Below, one piece after another: positions 17,444 through 26,872 of a stretch of 64,000 nt of DNA (positions within the stretch are counted from its first letter, which is position 1; each line of letters begins with the position of its first letter). A program made the position numbers and the translations under genes. This stretch comes from an uncultured Rhodobacter sp. (lineage in GTDB: Bacteria > Pseudomonadota > Alphaproteobacteria > Rhodobacterales > Rhodobacteraceae). The stretch is taken from NCBI GenBank assembly GCA_945952585.1, contig CAMFII010000006.1, forward strand, positions 173,160-237,159. Direction: 5' to 3'. The notes below the pieces were generated by a model, which did not search any database, was not told the origin of the DNA, and worked only from the letters and a program-made list of their open reading frames with translations.

Positions 17444-18568
17444 ATGCGGGCAAACGCGCGTCTCATTGCACTCATGACGGTTTCGGCTCTGGCACTTGCA
17501 GCCTGCCAGGAGGGCACATCGCCCGAAGGCGGCGTCGGGGCCACCGACAAGCCCGCCGCTGCGGCGGCGGCACCGGCCAGCAGTTCGACCCGCCTTGTCG
17601 ACCGCGATGTCGAGGCGCCCGAGGTTTTCCAGACGACCGAGCAGGGCCTTTGGGATGGCCGCCCGTCGCTTGGCGGTGTCTGGGCGGCCTCGCCGGACGC
17701 GAAAGACCCCGAGCGGGTCATCATCCGCAACACCGACAACGGCAAGTTCGTCATCGGCGCCCTGTTCCGCCGCGAGCGCGAAAATCCGGGGCCGAAGATC
17801 CAGATTTCGTCCGACGCAGCAGATGCGCTCGGGATGATCGCCGGCAAGCCGGCCAAGCTGAACATCACCGCGCTGCGGCGGGACGAGGCACCGGCCGCGA
17901 CCGCTGCAGGGGCCCCGATCCTTGACTCGGCCGAAACGGTCAGCGCCGAAGGCATGGATGCAACCGCTGTCTCGGCGGCTATCGACAAGGCCGAGGCAAA
18001 GCCGGGCGCCAAGCCCGCCCCGGCCGCGAAACCTGCCGCAACCGGGACCGCCGCTCCGGTCGCCGCCGCTGGCACCGCAGCGGCCGGCGCGGCCGCGACT
18101 GCGGCAACCACCGAACCGCCGAAGAAAAAACACTGGTGGCAGCGCAACAAGGCCGCCGCGACTGACGAGGCTGCGGCCCCCGCCGCCGCGACGGCACCGG
18201 CCGCCGGTGGCAAGCCGGCCGCGAACGCCGCCCCGGCCGCCGTCGCCACCGCACCTCTCGCCGCGGCTCCGGCCAAACCCGCCGCCACAAAGCCCGCCGC
18301 TGCTGCGGCGCCCGCCCCCGCACCGGCCGCATCCGGTGGCAAGTCCATGATCCAGCTTGGCATCTTCAGCGTCGAGGAGAACGCCAATCGCGCCGCTGAG
18401 ATGGTGAAGAAAGCCGGCAGCCCGGCCACCGTGCGCACCGAACGCAGCAACGGCAAGATCTTCTGGACCGTGGTTGCAGGCCCGGCCAATACCCCCGCAG
18501 AACGCGAGGCGCTGATGGCCAAGGTCAAGGGGCTGGGGTTCAAGGACGCCTATTACGTCTCGCGCTGA
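17444..18568 (+). CDS. SPOR domain-containing lipoprotein
   Basis: 374 residues. A lipoprotein signal peptide with lipobox LAAC (Cys21) is followed by a conserved region (about 45-150, with QGLWDGRPSLGGVWAAS), a long Ala/Pro/Lys-rich linker (about 160-300) and a C-terminal SPOR domain (about 303-374, with IQLGIFSVEENANRAAEMV). SPOR binds denuded glycan strands at the septum. It is probably an outer-membrane-anchored septal or cell-wall protein. It is followed 23 nt later by a penicillin-binding carboxypeptidase, consistent with a shared cell-wall role. Confidence 0.88.
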   Translation: MRANARLIALMTVSALALAACQEGTSPEGGVGATDKPAAAAAAPASSSTRLVDRDVEAPEVFQTTEQGLWDGRPSLGGVWAASPDAKDPERVIIRNTDNGKFVIGALFRRERENPGPKIQISSDAADALGMIAGKPAKLNITALRRDEAPAATAAGAPILDSAETVSAEGMDATAVSAAIDKAEAKPGAKPAPAAKPAATGTAAPVAAAGTAAAGAAATAATTEPPKKKHWWQRNKAAATDEAAAPAAATAPAAGGKPAANAAPAAVATAPLAAAPAKPAATKPAAAAAPAPAPAASGGKSMIQLGIFSVEENANRAAEMVKKAGSPATVRTERSNGKIFWTVVAGPANTPAEREALMAKVKGLGFKDAYYVSR

Positions 18569-18591
18569 CGACTGCTGAAAGGACCGGACGC

Positions 18592-19746
18592 ATGTTCAAC
18601 CGCCTTGCCCGACTGACGCTTGCCGCGCTTGTGGTGATGACGCTTCCCGCGCGAGCCTTCGAGACGGCGGCGACATCGGCCTGGGTCTATGACGTCGGCA
18701 CACAGACGGTCCTTATGGACAAGAACGCCAATGTGCCCCTGCCGCCGGCCTCGATGTCCAAGCTGATGACGCTGAACATGCTGTTCGAGGCGCTTCAGGA
18801 TGGCCGCGTCACCATGGACACGACCTTTGCCGTCTCGTCCAAGGCGAAGTCCATGGAAGGCTCGACCATGTTCCTGAACGAACTGGATCGGCCAACCGTG
18901 CGCGAGCTGATCCATGGCATCATCATCAACTCGGGCAACGATGCCTGCGTCGTGGTGGCCGAGGGTCTGGCCGGGTCGGAAGAGGCCTTTGCCCGCCAGA
19001 TGAGCGAACGGGCGCAGGCGCTCGGCATGACCAATTCGCATTTCGCCAATGCCTCGGGCTGGCCGGACCCGGGCCAGCGGATGAGCATGCATGACCTCGG
19101 CATCCTCGCCCTGCGGATCATCACCCAGTTCCCCGAGCAATACGCGGTCTTCAAGGAAACCGAGTTCGACTACAAGGACCGCTCGCCCGCCAACCGCTTC
19201 AACCGCAACCCGCTTCTCAAGCTGAACATCGGCGCCGACGGGCTGAAGACCGGCCATACCGAAGAGGCGGGCTATGGCCTCGTCGGATCGGTCGTGCAGG
19301 GCGATCGGAGGATCGTGCTCGTCATCAGCGGCCTGCCGAGCGATACGGCGCGGTCCCAGGAAGCCGAGAAGATCGTCGGCTGGGCCTTCCGCCAGTTCGT
19401 CGAAAAGACCGTTGCCAAGAAGGGTCAGCGCATCGCCTCGGCCAATGTCTGGCTTGGGGACGCGCCGTCGGTCGGTCTCGTGCCGGCCCAGGACATCTCG
19501 CTGCTGGTCCCGTCGCAGGTGCAGGAGGCCGTAACGGCCGAGGTCAGCTATACCGGGCCGCTCATGGCGCCGATCCCGGCAGGGACGCAGGTCGCCGAAC
19601 TTGTGGTCCACATTCCCGACCTGCCAGATGCCCGCCTGCCGCTGGTGACCGAGGCCGATGTCGGCAAGGCTGGTTTCATCTCGCGCCTTGGCACGGCGGC
19701 GAATGTGCTCCTGCAGCGCTACATGGACCAGGCGCCCGCCAGCTGA
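18592..19746 (+). CDS. D-alanyl-D-alanine carboxypeptidase (PBP5/6 type)
   Basis: 384 residues. A signal peptide (about 1-22, ending ARA) precedes the peptidase S11 core with Ser54-x-x-Lys57 (in PASMSKLMT), SGN at 114-116 and KTG at 219-221. The C-terminal beta-rich PBP5_C domain covers about 280-370. It trims the terminal D-Ala from periplasmic pentapeptides. It lies between the SPOR lipoprotein and tmk; the tmk start is 2 nt beyond its stop. Confidence 0.95.
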   Translation: MFNRLARLTLAALVVMTLPARAFETAATSAWVYDVGTQTVLMDKNANVPLPPASMSKLMTLNMLFEALQDGRVTMDTTFAVSSKAKSMEGSTMFLNELDRPTVRELIHGIIINSGNDACVVVAEGLAGSEEAFARQMSERAQALGMTNSHFANASGWPDPGQRMSMHDLGILALRIITQFPEQYAVFKETEFDYKDRSPANRFNRNPLLKLNIGADGLKTGHTEEAGYGLVGSVVQGDRRIVLVISGLPSDTARSQEAEKIVGWAFRQFVEKTVAKKGQRIASANVWLGDAPSVGLVPAQDISLLVPSQVQEAVTAEVSYTGPLMAPIPAGTQVAELVVHIPDLPDARLPLVTEADVGKAGFISRLGTAANVLLQRYMDQAPAS

Positions 19747-19747
19747 G

Positions 19748-20377
19748 ATGGGCAAGGGCCTCTTCATCAGCTTCGAAGGCATCGACGGATCGGGAAAATC
19801 CACCCAGGCGCGCCGTCTGGTCGAGCGTCTGCGCGGCCTCGGTCATACGGTTGTCCTGACGCGCGAACCCGGCGGCAGCCCGGGAGCCGAGGAAATCCGG
19901 CGACTGGTGCTGGAAGGCGACCCCGATCGCTGGTCGGCGGAGACCGAGATCCTGCTATTCACCGCCGCGCGGCGCGACCATCTGGAAAAGACCATCCGCC
20001 CGGCGCTTTCCCGGGGCGAGATCGTCATCACCGACCGCTTCGCCGATTCCACCCGCGTCTATCAGGGCCTGACTCGGGGCGACCTGACCGGTCTGGTCGA
20101 CCGCCTGCATGCGCTGATGATCGGACAGGAACCCGACCTGACCGTGCTGATCGACATGGACCCGGCCCAGGGCCTGGCCCGCGCCAAGGGCCGCAGCGGC
20201 CCCGAGCAGCGGTTCGAGGACATGGGCCTTGCCGTGCAGGAACAGACCCGCGACGGTTTCCTTGCGCTGGCTGCGCGCGAGCCTGCCCGCTTTGCCGTGA
20301 TCGATGGCAGCGGCAGCGAGGACGAGGTCGCGCTACGGGTCGGGGCGGCGGCGCTCGCGCGGCTGGCGGAACGCTGA
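19748..20377 (+). CDS. tmk: Thymidylate kinase
   Basis: 209 residues, normal length. P-loop GIDGSGKST (11-19), the DR(Y/F)-type motif TDRFADSTRVYQG and a short LID with RSGPEQRFE. It phosphorylates dTMP to dTDP for DNA synthesis. The start at 19748 is 2 nt after the carboxypeptidase stop, and its stop shares a base with the holB start (TGATG), so translation is coupled along the operon. Confidence 0.96.
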   Translation: MGKGLFISFEGIDGSGKSTQARRLVERLRGLGHTVVLTREPGGSPGAEEIRRLVLEGDPDRWSAETEILLFTAARRDHLEKTIRPALSRGEIVITDRFADSTRVYQGLTRGDLTGLVDRLHALMIGQEPDLTVLIDMDPAQGLARAKGRSGPEQRFEDMGLAVQEQTRDGFLALAAREPARFAVIDGSGSEDEVALRVGAAALARLAER

Positions 20378-21516
20378 TGGCCCGCGCACCGGCAGCCGAG
20401 GCCGAGGCGCTGCCCGAACCCGACCGGGTCGAGGGCGCCCCGCATCCGCGCGAGACCGCGCATCTTTACGGGCAGGCGGCGGCAGAGGCCGCGTTCCTTG
20501 ACAGCTACCGCCGGGGCCGTCTGCATCACGGCTGGCTCCTGACCGGGCCGCGCGGCGTGGGCAAGGCGACGCTCGCCTGGAAGATCGCGCGCTTCCTTCT
20601 CGCCACGCCCGCCGATGATGGCGGCATGTTCGCCCCGCCCCCGCCCGAGACGCTGGATATCCCCGAGGACCACCCCGTCGCCCGGCGGATGCGTGCTTTG
20701 GGCGAGCCGGGGCTTTTCCTGCTCCGACGTGGGGAAAATGATAGTGGAACCGGGCTTTCGGCCGAGATCCGCATCGACGAAGTTCGAAAAGTGAAACACT
20801 TCTTCCAGATGTCTGCTGCCGATGGCGGGCGTCGGGTGGTGATCATCGACGCGGCAGACGAGATGAACGTGCAGGCCTCGAACGGGGTTCTGAAGATCCT
20901 CGAGGAACCGCCGCCGAACGCGACCCTTCTCCTCATCAGTCATCAGCCCTCGCGCCTGCTGCCGACGATCCGCTCGCGTTGCCGCGAACTCCGCCTCTCC
21001 CCGCTCGGGGCCGAGGACATGGCGACGGCGCTGACGGCAGCGGGCGGCGAGACCGACGCGCCCGAGGCCCTGGCTGAACTTGCGGGCGGATCGGTGGGCG
21101 AGGCGCTGCGCATCGCCAACCTCGATGGGCTGAAGCTTTACGGCGACCTGATCGCACTGATGGCCACCCTGCCCCGGCTCGACCGCCCTCGGGCGCTGGC
21201 GCTGGCCGAGGCGGGCGCGGGTCGCGGGGCCGAGGCGCGTTTCGACCTGATCCTGCGTCTGATGGACCTGTTCCTCGCCCGCCTCGCCCGGTTCGGCGCC
21301 ACTGGCGACATGCCTCCCGAGGCCGCACCCGGCGAGGCGCGTGTGATCGAACGCCTGTCGCCCGATCCGCAGGCGGCGCTGACCTGGGCCGACCTTGCGC
21401 AGACGCTCGGGCAGCGGGCGCGGCGCGGGCGGGCGGTCAACCTTGACCCTGCCGCGCTTCTCATGGATATGGTGCTCAGGATCGACGAGACGGCGGGCAA
21501 GCTCGCCCCGAGGTGA
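20377..21516 (+). CDS. holB: DNA polymerase III subunit delta'
   Basis: 379 residues. AAA+ clamp-loader architecture: HHGWLLTGPRGVGKATLAW (Walker A-like), the DAADEMNVQASNGVLKILEEPP segment of delta', and an SRC-type motif in TIRSRCRELRLSPL. It is part of the clamp loader that places the beta sliding clamp on DNA. The tmk-holB pairing is conserved in many bacteria and supports the call. The N-terminal 30 residues are acidic and poorly conserved. Confidence 0.93.
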   Translation: MARAPAAEAEALPEPDRVEGAPHPRETAHLYGQAAAEAAFLDSYRRGRLHHGWLLTGPRGVGKATLAWKIARFLLATPADDGGMFAPPPPETLDIPEDHPVARRMRALGEPGLFLLRRGENDSGTGLSAEIRIDEVRKVKHFFQMSAADGGRRVVIIDAADEMNVQASNGVLKILEEPPPNATLLLISHQPSRLLPTIRSRCRELRLSPLGAEDMATALTAAGGETDAPEALAELAGGSVGEALRIANLDGLKLYGDLIALMATLPRLDRPRALALAEAGAGRGAEARFDLILRLMDLFLARLARFGATGDMPPEAAPGEARVIERLSPDPQAALTWADLAQTLGQRARRGRAVNLDPAALLMDMVLRIDETAGKLAPR

Positions 21517-21523
21517 GCCCCGA

Positions 21524-22333
21524 ATGACCCCCACTCCGCCCGAAATCGTCGACAGCCACTGTCACCTCGATTTCCCCGACTTCAATGGCGAACTGCCGCA
21601 GGTGATCGCCCGCGCCCGCGCGGCCGGCGTGACCCGGATGGTGACGATCTGCACCCGGCTCAGGAACGAACCGCAGGTCCGCGCCATTGCCGAAGCTTAT
21701 GACGGCGTCTTCTACGCCGCCGGCACCCATCCCATGAGCGCGGCCGAAGAACCCCTTGCCACGGTTGAGGAGCTTGTCGCCCTGTCGCGCCATCCGAAGA
21801 TGGTCGGCATCGGCGAAACCGGCCTCGACTACCACTACACCGCCGACAGCAAGGACATCCAGCAGGTGAGCCTGCGCCTCCATATCGAGGCAGCGCGGCG
21901 GACCGGCCTGCCGCTCATCATCCATGCGCGCGATGCCGATGACGACATGGCCCGCATCCTGACCGAGGAACATCGCGCCGGCGCCTATCCTTGCGTGATG
22001 CACTGCTTCTCCTCGACGGCGGCGCTGGCCGAGGCGGCGCTTGATCTCGGCTTCTACCTGTCGATGTCAGGGATCGCCGCGTTCCCGAAATCGGCCGACC
22101 TGCGTGCGATCTTCGCCGCCGCCCCGATCGACCGCATCCTTCTGGAAACCGACAGCCCCTATCTCGCCCCGCCCCCCCATCGCGGACGCCGGAACGAGCC
22201 TGCCTATACCGCCCATACGGCCAAGGTCGGGGCCGAGGTCTATGGCCTGTCCCTGCCCGATTTCGCGCGCCAGACCAGTGCGAATTTCGACCGCCTCTTC
22301 TCCAAGGCCGCGCGGGCGGCGAAGGCCGCCTGA
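21524..22333 (+). CDS. tatD: TatD-family metal-dependent deoxyribonuclease
   Basis: 269 residues. The metal-binding motifs of the TatD amidohydrolase-like barrel are present: VDSHCHLDFPDF, GETGLDYHY, IIHARDADDD, HCFSS and ETDSPYLAP. Such proteins are 3'-5' exonucleases or DNases acting in repair and turnover; despite the name they are not needed for Tat export. The start at 21524 is 7 nt after the holB stop. Its stop shares one base with the next ATG. Confidence 0.93.
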   Translation: MTPTPPEIVDSHCHLDFPDFNGELPQVIARARAAGVTRMVTICTRLRNEPQVRAIAEAYDGVFYAAGTHPMSAAEEPLATVEELVALSRHPKMVGIGETGLDYHYTADSKDIQQVSLRLHIEAARRTGLPLIIHARDADDDMARILTEEHRAGAYPCVMHCFSSTAALAEAALDLGFYLSMSGIAAFPKSADLRAIFAAAPIDRILLETDSPYLAPPPHRGRRNEPAYTAHTAKVGAEVYGLSLPDFARQTSANFDRLFSKAARAAKAA

Positions 22334-23127
22334 TGCTGCGCGCGACGATCCTCGGCTGTGGGTCTTCCGGAGGTGTGCCGCGCCTTGGCGGGCTCTGGGG
22401 CGATTGCGATCCGGCCAACCCCAAGAACTATCGTCGGCGCTGCTCGCTCCTGGTCGAGCGCATCGGCGCCGAGGGCACGACCCGCGTCCTGATCGACACC
22501 TCGCCCGACATGCGCGACCAGTTGCTCGATGCGGGAGTGGGCGCGCTCGATGCGGTGGTCTACACCCATGCCCATGCCGACCATGTCCACGGCATCGACG
22601 ACCTGCGGCAGGTCGTCTACAACCTGCGCCGCCGCCTGCCGGTCTGGGCAGATCCGCCGACGCAGGAGGCGCTCTATTCCCGCTTCGGCTATGCCTTCGT
22701 CCAGCCCGAAGGATCGCCCTATCCGCCGATCCTCGACATGCACACGATCCACGGCCCCTTCACCATCGAAGGCGCCGGCGGCCCGCTGACCTTCCAGCCC
22801 TTCCGCGTCGATCACGGATCGATCGAGGCGCTTGGCTTCCGCATCGACGACCTCGCCTACCTGCCGGACGTGGTGCGCATCCCGGACGAGGCCTGGCCGC
22901 ATCTCGAGGGGCTGGACGTCTGGATCGTCGATGCGCTGCGCCGCACCCCGCATCCGACCCATGCCCATCTGGCGTTGACGCTTGACTGGATCGCACGGGT
23001 GCAACCGCGCCGCGCGGTCATCACCAACATGCATATCGACCTCGACTACGCGACGCTGGAGGCCGAACTGCCGCCCGGCATCGTCCCTGCTTTCGATGGC
23101 ATGGTGGTCGAGACCCCATCGGAATGA
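22333..23127 (+). CDS. MBL-fold metallo-hydrolase, PhnP-like
   Basis: 264 residues. It opens with LGCGSSGGVPRLGG and has THAHADHVHGIDDLR, the HxHxDH zinc motif, with later His in RVDHGS and THAHL. It resembles PhnP cyclic phosphodiesterases, but phosphonate genes are absent here, so the substrate is unassigned. The tatD-MBL adjacency after tmk-holB is a recurring alphaproteobacterial arrangement. Confidence 0.88.
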   Translation: MLRATILGCGSSGGVPRLGGLWGDCDPANPKNYRRRCSLLVERIGAEGTTRVLIDTSPDMRDQLLDAGVGALDAVVYTHAHADHVHGIDDLRQVVYNLRRRLPVWADPPTQEALYSRFGYAFVQPEGSPYPPILDMHTIHGPFTIEGAGGPLTFQPFRVDHGSIEALGFRIDDLAYLPDVVRIPDEAWPHLEGLDVWIVDALRRTPHPTHAHLALTLDWIARVQPRRAVITNMHIDLDYATLEAELPPGIVPAFDGMVVETPSE

Positions 23128-24062
23128 ACGCCCTCATCGACGTCATCTTTCCGGTCTTCGTGGTCATCGGTCTGGGCTATGCGGCGGCCCGGGCCGGACT
23201 GTTCAAGGAACAGACCGTCGATGGCGTGATGCGCTATGCGCAGAACTTCGCGGTGCCCTGCCTGCTGTTCTCGTCGATCGCGCGGCTGGACCTTGGTGCC
23301 AACTATGACTTTGGCCTGCTGGGCTCGTTCTTCTTCGCCGCCTTCGCCAGCTTCGGCGCGGGCTATCTGGGTGCGCGGTACCTGTTCGGCCGGGCGGTGA
23401 TCGACAGCGTGGCGATCGGATTTGCCAGCTACTTCTCGAACTCGCTGCTGCTGGGCCTGCCGATCACCGAGCGGGCCTATGGCCATGACGCGCTGGCCGG
23501 GAACTATGTGATCCTGTCGATCCACGCGCCGACACTCTACATCGTTGGCATCACCATCATGGAGCTGGCGCAGAGCCATGGCCGGAACCTCGCGCCCCGC
23601 GCGCTCGCCCGGCAGGTGATGAAGGGGATCTTCACCCAGCCGATGGTGCTGGGCGTCGTGTCGGGGCTGCTCGTCAACCTCTCGGGTCTGCCGCAGCCGG
23701 TCGCGATCATGGCCGGGGTCGACATGCTGGGGAAATCGGCGATCCCGGCGGCGCTGTTCGGGCTGGGCGGCGTTCTGCTCCGCTACCGCCCTGAAGGCGA
23801 TCTGCGTGCTATTGCAATGGTTTGCGCCATTTCCCTCATGTTGCATCCCGGGCTGAGTTACCTGCTGGGCCGGCATGTCTTCGCGCTGGACACGGCACAT
23901 CTGCGGTCGGCGGTGATGACGGCGGCAATGCCGCCCGGCGTCAACGCCTACATGTTCGCGGCGATGTATGGGGTCGGGATGCGGGTGGCCGCGTCAGCGG
24001 TGCTGCTGGCCACCTTCGCCTCGATGCTCTCGATCTGGTTTTGGCTCCAGATCCTGCCCTGA
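23124..24062 (+). CDS. AEC-family (auxin efflux carrier-like) permease
   Basis: 312 residues with about ten membrane helices. The AEC opening VIFPVFVVIGLGYAAARAGL and the conserved FAVPCLLFSSIA and AAMPPGVNAYMFA segments are visible. Bacterial AEC permeases move malonate, malate or other carboxylates; substrate unknown here. The ATG overlaps the preceding stop (ATGA), making it the last gene of the tmk operon. Confidence 0.88.
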   Translation: MNALIDVIFPVFVVIGLGYAAARAGLFKEQTVDGVMRYAQNFAVPCLLFSSIARLDLGANYDFGLLGSFFFAAFASFGAGYLGARYLFGRAVIDSVAIGFASYFSNSLLLGLPITERAYGHDALAGNYVILSIHAPTLYIVGITIMELAQSHGRNLAPRALARQVMKGIFTQPMVLGVVSGLLVNLSGLPQPVAIMAGVDMLGKSAIPAALFGLGGVLLRYRPEGDLRAIAMVCAISLMLHPGLSYLLGRHVFALDTAHLRSAVMTAAMPPGVNAYMFAAMYGVGMRVAASAVLLATFASMLSIWFWLQILP

Positions 24063-24071
24063 TCGTCCGCG

Positions 24072-25184
24072 TTACTGCCCGAAGATGCGGATCGGTACCC
24101 CGTTCAGGATCCGGTCAAGCGGCTGGTTGCCTTCCACCCCGAACCTGGTCGAGCGGCTGAGCCCGGCCCCGATCAGTTGCACCACTTCGGGCGACCCTGC
24201 AAACTTCGAATGGCTGCCGGACGAGGAATCGTCGACCTGGGACAGGTCGATCACGGTCACGCCCAGCTGTTCAAGCACGGTGGCATCGGTGGCCCCAACC
24301 CGCGGCACGCCGCCAGCGATCACGCGCGAGAAGCGCAGAGCGGCGTCATCCTTGGACACCAGGATGTAGATCTTGTTGCGAACCGACTCCGGCAGCTGCG
24401 ACAACTGCGAGCGGAACAGATCAAGGTCGATGTCGGGCGCAGCCAGGATGATGTGCTTGATGCGGGTCATGTTGCCCAGCCGTCCGTCCTGCGCCGCGTC
24501 GACCAGCCCTTCCATCGTCAACAGGCAGCCCATCGAATGGGCGAAGATGTCGACGTCCCGCGCATTGGTCTGTTGCAGGATCGCCCCCATCTCGGGGATC
24601 TTGGCCCGCGCCACCAGCGCGCTGTTCAGGTCATAGACATAGCGCGGGGCGCTTGCTGCCGACGCCCAGGTGAACAGGACCGGCACACCGGAATAATCCG
24701 TGTCCTGGACGAACTGCGTTAGCCGCAGGACCGCGTCGCTGGTGGTGTTGTTGTAGCCATGGACGAACAGCAACACCTTGCGCTCGCTGGCGGGGCGCGT
24801 CGCGAGCTCTCGGTCGATCTGCGAGACAAAACCGGAGCGGTTGGGGAAGACCATCGGATCGACGACGGCGAAATACTTGCGTGGATCAGGCGGCAGCGAC
24901 CGCGACCGCTCCAGCTGGCCGACCACATGCGTGGGCGGGACCGTCACGTCGACCGAGGCCAGGCCCAGTTCGGGAGCGCGCGCACCCGAGAAGAAGGCGC
25001 CCACCACCTCGGACGCGGCGCGGGTGGTGATGATGAACACGCGGTGGCGGGTGACATCCGGAATTGATTCCGCCGGCGCCGCCGGATCGTCGATGCCGAT
25101 CAAGTCGGGCGGGCGGCTGCATCCGGCAACTGTCGTTGCCGCAATCGACGCAGCCAGGGCAAAGCTCCGAAACCGAACGCGCAT
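24072..25184 (-). CDS. Alpha/beta hydrolase lipoprotein (DUF900 type)
   Basis: 370 residues. A lipoprotein signal with lipobox TVAGC (Cys22) precedes an alpha/beta hydrolase core: LLFVHGYNNTTSDAV gives the oxyanion region and FAHSMGCLL the nucleophile elbow, with Asp and His expected near PDIDLDLF and GSHSKF. Related proteins are uncharacterised esterase- or lipase-like enzymes of the cell envelope. It is convergent with the AEC permease and divergent from cydAB. Confidence 0.82.
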   Translation of the reverse strand: MRVRFRSFALAASIAATTVAGCSRPPDLIGIDDPAAPAESIPDVTRHRVFIITTRAASEVVGAFFSGARAPELGLASVDVTVPPTHVVGQLERSRSLPPDPRKYFAVVDPMVFPNRSGFVSQIDRELATRPASERKVLLFVHGYNNTTSDAVLRLTQFVQDTDYSGVPVLFTWASAASAPRYVYDLNSALVARAKIPEMGAILQQTNARDVDIFAHSMGCLLTMEGLVDAAQDGRLGNMTRIKHIILAAPDIDLDLFRSQLSQLPESVRNKIYILVSKDDAALRFSRVIAGGVPRVGATDATVLEQLGVTVIDLSQVDDSSSGSHSKFAGSPEVVQLIGAGLSRSTRFGVEGNQPLDRILNGVPIRIFGQ

Positions 25185-25491
25185 TCCAGACCTCTTGCAG
25201 GACTATCCGGGAACTGGTCCTACAACAGGCCAGCGCGCGAGAAGCTACCAGCGCGCTTAACCTTCGACAACAAGGCTCTGCGCCCAAATGTTTGCAAATG
25301 CAGCAATCCAGGCGCGATCCGAGTCCGGCCCCTGCCCTTGGGCCGTAGGCATCCGCGTCTCGACCACGCCGGCATTGCAGCTTGTCGCGGCACATGAGCC
25401 ACACTGACGGCTGAGGCGGCGCGGCAGGGCGTCGCACGGGGGCGCCCAGATCGGCAGGCATGCTATCTTCGGCGAAACCATGAGGTGAAAC
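25185..25491. other. Intergenic region upstream of cydAB
   Basis: 307 nt between the divergent hydrolase and cydA. It holds a 44-nt copy of the end of the M20 amidohydrolase gene (25341-25384), the ribosome site GAGGTGAAAC before cydA, and a TATCTT sequence at 25464-25469 without a matching -35. No FNR-type TTGAT-n4-ATCAA box was seen. Confidence 0.5.
25341..25384 (-). pseudogene. Remnant matching the 3' end of the M20 amidohydrolase gene
   Basis: 39 of 44 bases match 27896-27939, the last codons of the intact amidohydrolase gene, in the same orientation. In that frame the minus strand reads AGVVETRMPTA against AGMVEARMPAA in the intact gene, but without the stop codon. Similarity ends abruptly on both sides. 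The two copies flank cydAB as direct repeats. It is too short to be functional; it is either a relic of a duplicated M20 gene or a footprint of recombination. Confidence 0.6.
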
Positions 25492-26868
25492 ATGGACAGC
25501 CTGATCCTGTCGCGCATCCAGTTCGGCGCAAATATCTCGTTCCATATCCTTTTCCCGTCCATCACCATCGCCTTGGGCTGGTTGCTGCTGGTGTTCCGGC
25601 TGAGGGAAGCCGTGACCGGCGACAGCAAGTGGCAGCGCGCCTATCAGTTCTGGGTGAAGGTCTTTGCCCTGAGCTTCGGCCTTGGCGTCGTCTCGGGCAT
25701 CACCATGTCCTTCCAGTTCGGCACCAACTGGCCGGGCTTCATGGAGACGGTCGGCAACGTGGCCGGGCCGCTTCTGGGCTACGAGGTGCTGACGGCCTTC
25801 TTCCTTGAGGCGGGCTTCCTCGGGATCATGCTCTACGGCTCGAACCGGGTGCCGGGCTGGCTCCATGTGCTGGCGACCGTTCTGGTCGCCGTCGGAACCA
25901 CCCTGTCGGCCTTCTGGATCATCGCGCTGAACAGCTGGATGCAGACGCCGACGGGCTACGAGATCATCGGCGGCGTTGCCCATGCGACGAGCTGGCGCGA
26001 GGTGATCTTCAATCCCTCGATGCCCTATCGCCTTGCCCACATGCTGCTGGCAAGCGCGATGACCGTGCTGTTCCTTGTCGCGGGGCTTTCGGCCTATCGG
26101 CGCCTGCAGGGGGACCGCAGCCGCGAGGTCGTGGCCACGCTTAAAGGCGCGCTCGTCGCGGCGGCGGTGCTGATCCCGGTGCAGATCTATGTGGGCGACG
26201 CCCATGGCCTGAACACGCTGCAATACCAGCCGCAAAAGATCGCCGCGATGGAGGGGAACTGGGAAACCGGACCGGCCAAGCCCCTGCTCCTGTTCGCCAT
26301 TCCTGACCAGGAGCAGCGGCGCAACCTGTTCGAGATCGGCATCCCGCATGGCGCTTCGCTGATCCTGCGGCATGAGTGGGACGGGGTCGTGCCGGGCCTC
26401 AACGACTATGTCACGGCCGAAGGCGAGATCCTGCACCCGCCCGTGGCGCCGGTCTTCTTTGCCTTCCGCGTGATGGTGGGCATGGGGATGCTGATGCTGC
26501 TGGTGAGCTGGACCGGGGCGTGGCTGTTGTGGCGGCGCGGGGTCGAGGGCCTGCCGGTCTGGTTCCTGCGCGTGACCACGGCCATGAGCCTGTCGGGCTG
26601 GGTCGCGGTGCTGGCGGGCTGGTACACGACCGAGATCGGACGCCAGCCCTGGCTCGTCTCGGGCCTGCTGATGACGCGGGACGCCGTCTCGCCCGTGGCG
26701 ACACCGATGGTTGCCTCGACACTGATCGGCTATCTGACGCTCTACGTCGTGCTGCTGATTGCCTATGTGATGACGCTGCTTCATCTTGCGAGGCGTGCCG
26801 CTCACGGGCAGCGGCTGCCGCGCGATCCGCGCGACGTCACGCCGTCCCCCCTGCAACCGGCGGAGTGA
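25492..26868 (+). CDS. cydA: Cytochrome bd-type ubiquinol oxidase subunit I (cyanide-insensitive type)
   Basis: 458 residues with about nine membrane helices. The haem-ligand helix with FGANISFHILFPS (His18) and the GRQPW motif in TEIGRQPWLVSGLL are present. The protein is shorter than E. coli CydA and lacks a long Q-loop, as in the CIO/CioA branch. It oxidises quinol and reduces O2 to water at high affinity without pumping protons. The pair with cydB is 4 nt apart. No cydX-like small gene fits in the 15-nt gap after cydB. Confidence 0.93.
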   Translation: MDSLILSRIQFGANISFHILFPSITIALGWLLLVFRLREAVTGDSKWQRAYQFWVKVFALSFGLGVVSGITMSFQFGTNWPGFMETVGNVAGPLLGYEVLTAFFLEAGFLGIMLYGSNRVPGWLHVLATVLVAVGTTLSAFWIIALNSWMQTPTGYEIIGGVAHATSWREVIFNPSMPYRLAHMLLASAMTVLFLVAGLSAYRRLQGDRSREVVATLKGALVAAAVLIPVQIYVGDAHGLNTLQYQPQKIAAMEGNWETGPAKPLLLFAIPDQEQRRNLFEIGIPHGASLILRHEWDGVVPGLNDYVTAEGEILHPPVAPVFFAFRVMVGMGMLMLLVSWTGAWLLWRRGVEGLPVWFLRVTTAMSLSGWVAVLAGWYTTEIGRQPWLVSGLLMTRDAVSPVATPMVASTLIGYLTLYVVLLIAYVMTLLHLARRAAHGQRLPRDPRDVTPSPLQPAE

Positions 26869-26872
26869 GCCG

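Noticed and set aside
17023..18543. Minus-strand open frame of about 500 codons overlapping tRNA-Ser.
   Set aside because: Antisense to the SPOR lipoprotein's Ala/Pro linker and reads through the tRNA.
25185..25491. FNR or similar anaerobic box upstream of cydAB.
   Set aside because: No TTGAT-n4-ATCAA-like sequence; the Crp/Fnr-type gene at 32330 also lacks an Fe-S cysteine set.
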